Below are positions 7,867 through 17,100 of a stretch of DNA of 64,000 nt, piece by piece. Location: positions 185,204 to 249,203 of the forward strand of contig JAOAQX010000005.1 in assembly GCA_025210805.1 (NCBI GenBank), read 5' to 3'. Below the pieces are notes generated by a model. It was not told the origin of the DNA, ran no database searches, and saw only the letters and a program-made list of their open reading frames with translations. Position 1 is the first letter of the stretch. Every line of letters starts with the position of its first letter. The DNA comes from Flavobacteriales bacterium (GTDB lineage: Bacteria; Bacteroidota; Bacteroidia; Flavobacteriales; CAJXXR01). Both the position numbers and the translations under genes were made by a program.

Positions 7867-8786
7867 AAACGAATTTTAGCTGTTTTACCTCTAGAGCTCT
7901 TCATAATAAAAATATTTGAAGATAAAAAAGTAGGTTTTTGCCATACTCCATAAGGAGAAATCAGGGTAATTCGTTTACCTAAAAGATTAAATATTTCTAG
8001 CCATTCGTCAGATTTGTTCTCTATGCTACCTTGATGAATTTCATAGGCTTCAAAGTGAGAAACGGGAATGGTTAAACTCATACTAAGTAAAGCAACAGCA
8101 TCTAAATCAAATCCCCCTGAAGGAAAAGGAGTGGGAAAAGGATCATTGATCTTATTTCCTTGAGAATCTCTTGTGACAAACTCATTGTTCAGGCTTCCTA
8201 CTACATCTTTTATTTTAATGTATTTGATTTGATTGGTGTTTACGAATGTGTTCTCGGGTAGAGTACTTAAATCAAAAGGAGTCCCAAAATTGACAATATA
8301 TTTTCCAGCTAGATTATGAATATTGCGGCAATTTATTTGCTCAAATCCACCAATCTGTTCCACGGTATCACTCAACGAAACTGATGGGAATTCTTGAAAG
8401 TGAATCCCATCACTACTTACAGAAACGACTGCTAATTCTAAAAAAACACTATCAAAGGCATTTTCAAAAACAGCAAAATCATAGCCAGAAGCATCGGATA
8501 TTGGCGTGTTTAGGGTATAAATAGCTTCGCCACCATCTCCTAAGCTGATGACTAAGCCATCCGCCATTCCACTAGCATCTTCATTTTGACCATAAGTTAC
8601 TTTGCCTAAAGAAGTATCAGAAATATTTACCCAACCTCTTGATATCTCAGGAGTGTTTAACCATGATATAATTACATTGGAATCTCTGTGAATAGCTGTT
8701 GATCCTGGGCTCCCTGCTGGTGGAGCAAATTGTTGAGCCCAGGTATTCATACTGATAATCGTAAGAATTAGAAAAAACTTATGCAT
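7863..8786 (-). CDS. T9SS-type secreted surface protein of the cobalamin operon
   Basis: The 307-residue protein has a signal peptide (LTIISMNTWAQQ) and a beta-rich domain (about 20-235). That domain includes ISLGDGGEAIYTL, GYDFAVFENAFDSVFLELAVVSVSSDG and a GGFDLDAVALL end, a pattern I know only as 'cell surface protein' in B12-linked Bacteroidota operons. The last 65 residues (EWLEIFNLLGKRITLI ... ) look like a degenerate type A sorting domain. It is 3 bp downstream of the DUF4465 gene and overlaps the receptor gene by 4 bp, so the three are one transcription unit. A cobalamin-capture or receptor-cap role is inferred from context only. Confidence 0.72.
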   Translation of the reverse strand: MHKFFLILTIISMNTWAQQFAPPAGSPGSTAIHRDSNVIISWLNTPEISRGWVNISDTSLGKVTYGQNEDASGMADGLVISLGDGGEAIYTLNTPISDASGYDFAVFENAFDSVFLELAVVSVSSDGIHFQEFPSVSLSDTVEQIGGFEQINCRNIHNLAGKYIVNFGTPFDLSTLPENTFVNTNQIKYIKIKDVVGSLNNEFVTRDSQGNKINDPFPTPFPSGGFDLDAVALLSMSLTIPVSHFEAYEIHQGSIENKSDEWLEIFNLLGKRITLISPYGVWQKPTFLSSNIFIMKSSRGKTAKIRL

Positions 8787-8789
8787 CAG

Positions 8790-10124
8790 TTATTGCTTGA
8801 TAATTTTTGTTTTCATAACAGTGTCTTTTCCAAGAATCCTTACATAATAAGCACCATTTGGAAAATAAGATAAATCAATGGAAATATTCTCATCTTCTGT
8901 TTGAAAACTTTTGAGACTCTTTCCTGTGATATCAAAAACGGTGATCAATTTATTTCCTGCTATTGTTGTTTCTATTGTTGATATTCCAGTTGTAGGATTA
9001 GGATAAATAGATACTTGATGCTTTTCGTATTCCTCTACATCTATAAAATGATAATTGGTTGCTATTTGATCAATACATGCATAAGCAGGAGTAAGAATTC
9101 CAAAGCTATTAGTATCCGTAGATTCAAAGAAAAAAGTTAAGTGATGAACCCTTTCAGTGCTTAGTTTCCCCGTAAATTGTACAGGTTTCCATTCAGAAAG
9201 AATATAATCTTGTGAGTTATCATCAAAACGGTAATCTGCTAAGAAAACTTTTTGCGTATCAATGGGAGTTCCGTCAATTTCATGACCTACAATAGAAATG
9301 GCAAACCAATCTTTTTTGTTTCCATCATCTCCTCCAAAAGCCGATGAGAATGCGTTCCCGTTTTTAATCGTTTTTGCGGTATAAGTAGAGTTGGTAATTT
9401 GCAAAGAATTCAAGCCTTCATTGGCAGGAATATCCACACGAGTTCCATTTCCATAAATTACACCAAAATTATTTCCATTATATGCTGCTCCTGTGATCAC
9501 AGAATATTGATTTACGAATGTTGCATCTACGGTATCTGTTTTTTCAGAAACGGCAAAACCGCCCCAATAATCTCCCCAGCTACTCACAGTGTAGTTATTG
9601 TAGAAATATGCACCATCGTAGAATGGTGAAGAGATTCCAGAGAAAAATCCTCCTTTTTTATCGGCTCCATTATAGTAGCCGTTTGTGTCTAGCGTTATAT
9701 CATCAAAAGAAACGTCATAAGCATGAATCGCATGCCAATCTATTGTAACGATGGCTGTGTCAAAAGAACCAGAAGCATTAGAGATACGGTATCTTAATTG
9801 ATCTGAACTTGTCCAAGGTGTGGCATTTAGATCCGCTGTGTATTTTAAAATGGCATTTCCAGCATTGGTATCTAGCACTGTATTTCCAAAAGATGCAACT
9901 TCTATAATCTCTACTGTAGAAAGATCAAAGGCCGTATCATTTTTCGTTAAATTAATGGCTGTAGTTAAGCTTTGTGAAGGATCTGTTTCAAAGGATTGTA
10001 AATTGGTGTTCCAAAATCCATAATTTTTGAAAGTACCAAAATCATCAACTGCAATTGGTGATTGAGCAAAAGCATTGGTGGTTAACAATAAAACCAACGC
10101 TCCTAAAAGTTTTTTGTTTGTCAT
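8790..10124 (-). CDS. DUF4465 T9SS cargo protein, probable cobalamin-binding
   Basis: The 444-residue protein carries a signal peptide (LVLLLTTNAFAQ), a cadherin/Ig-like region (about 23-130) and a DUF4465 domain (about 135-350). The domain is recognised from WGGFAVSEKTD, FVNQYSVITGAAYNG, ITNSTYTAKTIKNG, GGDDGNKKDWFAI, VFLADYRF and a TPAYACIDQI end. The C-terminus is a classical type A sorting domain (VSIYPNPTTG ... GAYYVRIL ... IIKQ). From memory, a DUF4465 family of Bacteroides surface lipoproteins (BtuH) has been reported to bind cobalamin. Here a Sec signal peptide plus T9SS signal replaces a lipobox. It is the first gene after the cobalamin riboswitch, which supports the assignment. Confidence 0.83.
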   Translation of the reverse strand: MTNKKLLGALVLLLTTNAFAQSPIAVDDFGTFKNYGFWNTNLQSFETDPSQSLTTAINLTKNDTAFDLSTVEIIEVASFGNTVLDTNAGNAILKYTADLNATPWTSSDQLRYRISNASGSFDTAIVTIDWHAIHAYDVSFDDITLDTNGYYNGADKKGGFFSGISSPFYDGAYFYNNYTVSSWGDYWGGFAVSEKTDTVDATFVNQYSVITGAAYNGNNFGVIYGNGTRVDIPANEGLNSLQITNSTYTAKTIKNGNAFSSAFGGDDGNKKDWFAISIVGHEIDGTPIDTQKVFLADYRFDDNSQDYILSEWKPVQFTGKLSTERVHHLTFFFESTDTNSFGILTPAYACIDQIATNYHFIDVEEYEKHQVSIYPNPTTGISTIETTIAGNKLITVFDITGKSLKSFQTEDENISIDLSYFPNGAYYVRILGKDTVMKTKIIKQ

Positions 10125-10245
10125 TTTTTTGTTTTTTTGACGTTTTTACAAAAAACTCCTGGATTAGTCTGAAAAAATTCTTTTATGAGCTAAAAAAGAA
10201 TATTCAACCTCTATTCCCGGAAGTTTAAAAATTTGATATAAAATT

Positions 10246-10408
10246 TAGTAGGTCTTCTGACTTAGAGCTTCTATTTTAAAAACCTTCCCATAATTAAAAT
10301 TACAGTGGTAAATGGATAAAATAGCTTTTTTGCTCAATACAGCTGCGGGTACAGTTGAAGATTTTCACTTCATTCCCTTTCAGATAAATATGATTAATCT
10401 ATCTTACT
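10246..10408 (-). promoter_or_regulatory. Cobalamin riboswitch
   Basis: Read on the minus strand, this element contains, in order, AGTAAG (P1), AAAGGGAATGAAGTGAAAAT, the B12-box-like core CAACTGTACCCGCAGCTGTA, a peripheral arm, CCACTGT, GGGAAGG, and AGTCAGAAGACCTACT closing P1. These match the conserved blocks of cobalamin riboswitches (GGGAAn..GTGnAAnTC, CCGCnACTGT, GGGAAGG, GTCAGGAGACC). It lies 122 bp upstream of the DUF4465 gene and should repress the three-gene operon when cobalamin is abundant. Confidence 0.94.
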
Positions 10409-10419
10409 GAATTTGTATG

Positions 10420-10427
10420 CAAATATA
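10420..10427 (-). promoter_or_regulatory. Putative -7 element (TATATTTG) of the cobalamin operon
   Basis: The minus-strand octamer TATATTTG fits TAnnTTTG and ends 12 bp before the riboswitch begins, a good position for a transcript that starts with the aptamer. A TTG at -33 is not evident (TTC is present at about the right distance). Confidence 0.45.
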
Positions 10428-10545
10428 TCATTTTTTAGAGAATAGAAGCGGGAATGAAATTTTCGGAAAGAGATTTTTTTTTCAAAAAATAGGACTTATT
10501 TTTTTGCTTAATACCTTAACTTGTATATCTTTATTCTTTTAATAA

Positions 10546-12867
10546 TTGTTTTGTATGTTTTATAAGTTTTTTATTTTTTCATTTTTAGCCTTTTTAGTAA
10601 ATGATTTAGCTGCTCAAAACTTAGTGCCCAATCCTAGTTTTGAACAAGCAGGTGTATCCCCATTGCCATGTGGCTTAATAACTAATGCTACCTCTTTTAA
10701 TAATTCGAACAATTATTGGGTTTCGGGAAATCAAACTTCTCCAAATATATTTTCAACACAAGTAGGAAATACTTGTGAGAATTATACCAACAATAATAGT
10801 AATATTGGACAACAGACTCCACATTCGGGCTCTCAATATGCCGCTATTCAAACTTTTGGTCACCAGTTTGTATTTAATTACAACTCTAGATCTTACCTAC
10901 AGGTTCCGTTAAATTCTGATCTAATTTCTGGGCATCAGTATTATTATGAATTCTATGTCTCTCTTGCTGATAGTTCCAAGTATGCTACAGATAATATTTG
11001 TCTTGGAGGTGCTTTTTCTTTGCCAAATTACAATACAGTAGGTTATGAGAATTTGTCAAATATCAATGTGCTCACAGAGCAAAATACCGTAATTCTAGAA
11101 CAAAATAATTGGGAGAAGATCAGCGGAATTTTTGTTTCAGATTCAAATTATTCTCACCTTGTGATTGGGAATTTTAAGAATGTCAGCCAAACAAATAATC
11201 AGTTAATCAATCCACTATCTCAAAGTGCCTTTAATGAAGCCATATATTTTCTAGATGATATCCAATTAATAGATACGACTTGTATTACTACTTCTGGTGA
11301 TATCACTATTTGTCCAGGGGATTCAGCTACTTTATCTGTTACTGTGATCAATGGTGGAGGTGTTTCATGGACATTAGACACCACTGATACTGAGCAAGGG
11401 GAGATTTCCACTTCCACTTCCATCACTGTAGATCCCGACACCACAACCACCTATTTTATCATGACAGATTGTGGAATAGACAGTATTGTAGTAAATGTTT
11501 ATGAAGCTGCTAAGTTTACATTTTCGGATACCACTGTATGTGAGGATGAGTTTGTTGTAGTGCAGTTACCAATATTACCTAATCAGCATTATATTTGGTA
11601 TGATGGATCTTATGGAGCGAATAAAGTAATTGAAGACACAGGGATGATCTGGTTTAAAAGTTATAGCCCTTGTGATACCATTTATGACACTACTTATGTG
11701 CATCACACTCCTTTTCCAAACATTACACAGATCAATACTTTTGGTTTATGTTCTGGACAAGATACCTTAGTGATACCAGAAATAGAACAATATACTTATG
11801 TCCAATGGACAGGAGGACTTCCACAGCTTCAAAAATATATCAACCAACCGGGGAGTTATGAGCTTGAAGCAAACAATAACGGATGCTGGGAAACCATGAC
11901 TTTTGATGTATTCAATTATGATACTTTTCATGTAGAACTAGGAGTAAATAGGTTTATATGCGAAGGAGACTCTATGGTGTGGGAACTTCCTCCAGTAAAT
12001 GGATACTATCTTTGGAACGAAACTCAGTTTGGAAACCGTTTTGTGGCAGATACTCCAGGAGTTTATACAGTGGAATTTAGATATAAAGATTGTGTGTACA
12101 AGACAGATACCGTAAAATTAGTAGAGTATGATCCCGATGTGGATTTAGGGAACGATACCACCATTTGCTATTATGATTTTGTCTCTTTTGACCTCGGTCA
12201 TATTCCACATACCAAAATGCTTTGGGACGGAGAACATGAAACTTCCGTTATTTCATTTCAAAGTGGTTATCATTATGTAGAGGTTTTTATGGAAGATTGT
12301 TATATATCTGATACCATATTAATTTCAGCATTTCCAAAACACTATTTTAATATTACGGGAGATACTTTTTTCTTATGTCCAGAAACTGAGCAATGGTTTG
12401 ATCTTGGAGATGAACTTTATATCTTGGATGGTACAGACAGTATGCAAGTAATTTGGAATACAGGTGATACAACTCCGTCTATTATCGTGGATGAAGTAGG
12501 TCTTTATTATGCCAATATTATCGATCACAACGGTTGTATAGATTCTTTGGGAATCGAAATAGCCGAATGTCCACCAAAATTCCCAGATTTACCCAATGTA
12601 TTTACCCCAAACTGGGATGGAAGAAATGATTATGCCCATCCTATTAATCAAGATTTATTAGGGGAATTTACCTATGAAATTTACTCTCGATGGGGCGTTC
12701 TCGTATATTCAGGAGATCAAACAAGCTTAGGTTGGGACGGCCGATACAAAGGAGAAGATTGTACCGAAGGAAATTACTACTACGTATTCCGCCATAAAAC
12801 AGAATACTTTGAAGGTAAACAGATTCTTACAGGTACCATTGCCTTGATAAGAGGGCTGAGTGAGTAG
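10546..12867 (+). CDS. T9SS type B (gliding-motility C-terminal domain) surface protein
   Basis: The 773-residue protein starts with a signal peptide (FLVNDLAAQN) followed by a jelly-roll-like domain (NLVPNPSFEQ ... , about 25-240). Several Cys-containing beta modules of roughly 75-85 residues follow, with recurring motifs such as TICPGDSATL, TVCEDEFVVV, FICEGDSMVW and TICYYDFVSF, like PKD/Ig adhesin repeats. It ends in a gliding-motility-associated C-terminal domain (NVFTPNWDGRND ... YSRWGVLVYSG ... LGWDGRYKG ... GNYYYVF), a type B T9SS signal. A second ATG at 10555 is an equally good start. It is divergent from the cobalamin operon. A surface adhesin role is likely, but no ligand can be named. 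Confidence 0.85.
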   Translation: MFCMFYKFFIFSFLAFLVNDLAAQNLVPNPSFEQAGVSPLPCGLITNATSFNNSNNYWVSGNQTSPNIFSTQVGNTCENYTNNNSNIGQQTPHSGSQYAAIQTFGHQFVFNYNSRSYLQVPLNSDLISGHQYYYEFYVSLADSSKYATDNICLGGAFSLPNYNTVGYENLSNINVLTEQNTVILEQNNWEKISGIFVSDSNYSHLVIGNFKNVSQTNNQLINPLSQSAFNEAIYFLDDIQLIDTTCITTSGDITICPGDSATLSVTVINGGGVSWTLDTTDTEQGEISTSTSITVDPDTTTTYFIMTDCGIDSIVVNVYEAAKFTFSDTTVCEDEFVVVQLPILPNQHYIWYDGSYGANKVIEDTGMIWFKSYSPCDTIYDTTYVHHTPFPNITQINTFGLCSGQDTLVIPEIEQYTYVQWTGGLPQLQKYINQPGSYELEANNNGCWETMTFDVFNYDTFHVELGVNRFICEGDSMVWELPPVNGYYLWNETQFGNRFVADTPGVYTVEFRYKDCVYKTDTVKLVEYDPDVDLGNDTTICYYDFVSFDLGHIPHTKMLWDGEHETSVISFQSGYHYVEVFMEDCYISDTILISAFPKHYFNITGDTFFLCPETEQWFDLGDELYILDGTDSMQVIWNTGDTTPSIIVDEVGLYYANIIDHNGCIDSLGIEIAECPPKFPDLPNVFTPNWDGRNDYAHPINQDLLGEFTYEIYSRWGVLVYSGDQTSLGWDGRYKGEDCTEGNYYYVFRHKTEYFEGKQILTGTIALIRGLSE

Positions 12868-12881
12868 TTAAATTTCACGTT

Positions 12882-14159
12882 TTAATACTCATAAAACCCT
12901 TTCCAACGATTTTGTAATATTTGTTTCCATTGATTTTCTTTGGGATTATTCCCAGGTTCGTAGAATTTTTTTCCACGGATTTCTTCGGGTAAAAAATCTT
13001 GAGCTACGAAGTTATTGGGGAAATCATGAGAATATTGATAGCCTTTCCCGTAATCCAGTTCTTTCATCAATTTGGTGGGTGCATTTCTCAAGTGAAGTGG
13101 AACAGGTAGTTGTCCGTTTCTTTTGATATCAGCTAAAGCTTGATCAATCGCTAAATAGGAGGCATTACTTTTTGGGGAGTTTGCAAGATAGATAGCACAT
13201 TGAGAAAGGATGATCCTCGCTTCGGGGTAACCCACTTTTTCTACTGCCTGAAAGGTGTTGTTTGCAATTACTAAAGCTGTAGGATTTGCATTTCCAATAT
13301 CTTCTGAAGCAGAAATTAAGAGTCTTCGAGCAATAAATTTCACATCTTCACCACCTGCAATCATTTGGGCAAGCCAATAGATAGTTGCATTGGGATCTGA
13401 GCCTCTAATAGATTTAATAAACGCCGAAATGATGTCATAATGCATCTCTCCATTCTTATCATAAGAAGCTAGATTTTTTTTAAGAATTTTCTGGCAATTA
13501 TCATTGTTAATAATTACCTCGTTAGGAAAGGAGCTCGCAACTATTTCAAGAGCATTTAGTAATTTTCGAGCATCTCCACCAGATACTTGAAGTAGATACT
13601 CTAAGGATTCTATTTCAATATTTTTTTTGGATAAAAATTCATCTTGCTCAATGGCTCTGTTAACAATTTTTTCGAGATCTTTTTTAGAATGATTTTTTAA
13701 AGTATATACTTGGCAGCGTGATAGAAGAGCGGAAATAACCTCAAAGGAAGGATTTTCTGTAGTTGCTCCTATAAGAATCACGTCACCTTTTTCTACGGAG
13801 TTCAATAAAGAGTCTTGTTGTGACTTAGAAAAACGATGAATCTCATCAATAAATAAAATAGGTTTTTCTGCTGAAAAAAAATTCCTTTCTGCAGCTCTAG
13901 AGAGCACTTCTCTTACTTCTTTTACTCCAGCTTGAACGGCTGATAATATATGTATTTTTCTATTCGTCTCTTTTGCAATTAGCTTGGCAAGTGTTGTTTT
14001 CCCTACCCCTGGAGGTCCCCAAAGGATCATTGAGGGAAGGTGTGGACTTTTTAAAATAATGGAAAGTGTTCCATCAGTTCCCAAAAGGTGGTCTTGTCCT
14101 ATATATTCTTCAATTTTTTGAGGTCGAAGTCTTTCTGCTAATGGCGTATTGTGTATCAT
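12882..14159 (-). CDS. rarA: Replication-associated recombination protein A (RarA/MgsA, AAA+ ATPase)
   Basis: The 425-residue protein begins PLAERLRPQKIEEYIGQDHLLG, as RarA/WRNIP1 proteins do. It has the Walker A motif GPPGVGKT at 48-55, Walker B ILFIDEIHRF near 101-110 and sensor 1 GATTENPSF, then the MgsA C-terminal domain with HYDIISAFIKSIRGSDPNA and AIDQALADI. RarA acts at stalled replication forks as a tetrameric DNA-end-unwinding ATPase. The gene lies 6 bp downstream of tamB on the same strand, and its end converges with the type B surface protein with only 14 bp between them and no obvious terminator. Confidence 0.95.
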   Translation of the reverse strand: MIHNTPLAERLRPQKIEEYIGQDHLLGTDGTLSIILKSPHLPSMILWGPPGVGKTTLAKLIAKETNRKIHILSAVQAGVKEVREVLSRAAERNFFSAEKPILFIDEIHRFSKSQQDSLLNSVEKGDVILIGATTENPSFEVISALLSRCQVYTLKNHSKKDLEKIVNRAIEQDEFLSKKNIEIESLEYLLQVSGGDARKLLNALEIVASSFPNEVIINNDNCQKILKKNLASYDKNGEMHYDIISAFIKSIRGSDPNATIYWLAQMIAGGEDVKFIARRLLISASEDIGNANPTALVIANNTFQAVEKVGYPEARIILSQCAIYLANSPKSNASYLAIDQALADIKRNGQLPVPLHLRNAPTKLMKELDYGKGYQYSHDFPNNFVAQDFLPEEIRGKKFYEPGNNPKENQWKQILQNRWKGFYEY

Positions 14160-14165
14160 AAAAAA

Positions 14166-17100
14166 CTAAAAAATTCTGTCGAAATCAAAGCGGTAAAATA
14201 AACCAATACCTTGTCGGTATTCTGTTTTATTAGATGCTTCTGCCTCAAATGATTTATTGAAAACTCTTAGTTTGAGCTTTCCATCTTTTTGAAGATCATA
14301 TTCAATATTTACATCACCTTTTAAGTCGGAATTATCTTGTTGTCCTAAGGGAGTTCCTAGGTTTCCGTTAATTCTTAATCTATTGTTGAGGAAACTCTTT
14401 TTTAGAATGAGTTCTATTTCTTGTAATTCTAGCTCGGCACCTGTTCCTGGGTTAATTTTTACTTCCACATCAAAATTGGCAATATTATTATCTAACCACT
14501 GGTTAATATTGGAAGTCAACAAGCCAAAACCTGAGGAAACTAGTGTATTTCCTAATCTGTCCTCTATATTAATTCCTTGGTTGTTTACAAAGAAAGAATT
14601 CAACAGTAGGAGCGATATAAATTGTTTGGCGAGTTTATCTTCTGTATTGGTCATTTCATTGAGACTCGCTTTGGCTTTGTCTGAGGCTTCGGGAATGGCT
14701 ATTCCAAATTTCACTTCAGGTTTCATCAATTCTCCTCCCAGTTTGATGGTTGCTTGAACCGTTTTAGATTCCTCATCTTCTTCTCCTAAATTTTTCAGAT
14801 TTAAATCCGTTTCGTAAAGCGCATTGATATTGCTCATTTGCCCTTTAAAAACATCACCATTCCAAGTAATTTTTCCCCCTTTTTCAATTTTGAATTTTTT
14901 GGTAATTAAATTATCCGTAAAAGCATAGAAAAAATCGGCTTCATCAACTTCATAACTTCCATAAAGATCAAAGCTCATATCAGAAAAGAGATTGAGTCTC
15001 ATGTCTCCAAAACCTTTACTGACCACTATGGATTCATCCATAGCAAAACGGACAATAGAAGAGGGTTTTACTTTCATGATTAAATCAACTTTAAAACCAC
15101 CTTCTTCATCTGACATTTCTTTTCTAATGGTTTTAAGCAGAATGTTTTCTTCTTTTTCCTTCTCTTTAGGTTTTTGGGTAAAGGTGATAAAAGAAGTTTG
15201 CTCGATCTCATTATCGTCTGTGGTGTGAATAGAAATATCTGTTCCTTCTTGAGATTCCACATCTACTTTTATATATGGACTGGCACCTTGTCCTGTCATT
15301 TTCATTTTTCCAGATACTACAGCGTCTCCAAAGAAAATATCATTATCTTTTTTGGTAGTGGCAAGTCCTAAAAATTTATCAAAATTGGCATTTAAATTGT
15401 ACGTGAAATTTTCAAAATTATCATGAAATACGGTTCCGCTAATAAAGGTATTTCCGAAGTCTTTCTTCTGATTTCCTTCTTCTTTTGCAAGGATTCTTTC
15501 TACATTTAGTTTTAAATTATTAATGTTTATTTGAGAATCATCGAGTTTTATTTTCGGTCTTCCGTCAATTGAAAATCTAGTTCCTGCCAAAGGAACTTGA
15601 AAGGTAACTTTGAGTGGTGAAACATAGCCAAGTGTTTTTCCATTTACAATTTGTAAATTTCCATCTATTCTTCCTCTCATTTGATCTAGGTAGGGTTCCA
15701 GATAGGGATTGAGAAAATCTACACGCAGTTTTTTGATATCTGCGTTAAGTTCCATACTCGAGAAGCCTTGCTCTGGTGCGTAGCTCGCATTGGCACTGAT
15801 AATTTTATAATTCGATTTTTCTAAATCAATGATATACTCTAGGCGTCCAGAAGTCTGACTTTTTTTGTTTTCGAATATTAAATCACCTAGCCACAGGTTG
15901 TTTACGCTTAGTGAGTCAACGATTATGGAGTTTCGTATTTTTATTTTATCAAGAAGATCATCTACGACAACTGTTCCAAATATTCTTCCTTTTAAATCGG
16001 TAGATAAATTTTCTAAATAGGGATTAATATTGTCTAAATCAAAATTTTCGATTTCTAATGCAAGTTGGTTTTCTCTGTCAAAATCCATCCTTGAGTTGAT
16101 TTCCAATTCTTGTTTTCCATGTTTAAAGAACAGATTGGTAACCTGTAGCTTTCCTGTGTCGTAGGTAATACTGTTTGTAGAATCTATACGCCATTTTTTA
16201 TCAATCATGTATAGATATGAATTTGCCAATACTTTTCCGAAAAAATTACCATTAGTATCAATATTTCCCGAAATATTCATATTTCCACTATAGTTTGTAG
16301 AGTCATAAAGAGCCTCCCAAGTGGCATTAGAAAGTATTTGATTTTGTTTTGCGTCAAATTTTGCTCGAATCCCATCAATAATCACAGATTCTTGTCCAAT
16401 ATCTATTCCTTCTGAACTAATTTCAAAGGATAAAGTATCTTGATTAAAAACATTCTTTATTGAAATGTCGTTGATAAGGTTTTTTCCAAAAATGAGATAT
16501 TTGGAGTGAATGTCCATTATTGGTAATTCCGTTCCTTCTTTATGAATATTTAGTTTGGTGTTTTTACTTAAAAAAGTATTAGGAAGAATCAATTTGTCAA
16601 TAAATGAAGCGTCTTTTAATGTTAGGGCTAATTGGTATTTTTGATCTGAAATTAGGGTATCTGAAGTGGTTAAACCAAAATCTAGATACGGCTGAAGTTT
16701 CTGCAATAATTCAGTGTAGATATTTCCGAGTTCAAAGTTTCCGTTCATATCGAAATCCAAAATCTCAGATTGCATTTTTAAAGTTCGATTTTGTAAACTA
16801 TCTATTTCATTGGAAATTAATATAGAGTCTAAAGAATAGGACCCTATCTGATTTGTGTATTTTGTGTTCGAAATGGTGACTTCTCCAGCAGATTTATCAA
16901 GATCATACCCTTTTACATTTGCTCTTACGTGGGTAGAAAGGATGTTTGGAGACTCCGTTAGTTTTAACCGATTGAGTTTTGCATTTCTGATGTCTGCATT
17001 AAAATTAAATTGTTCTTTACCCTTGTTTAAATCAATTAATCCATTGAAATCCAGTGTTAAATTGCTGTCTATAAGGTTGAGTTTTCCTTCATAATGATTA

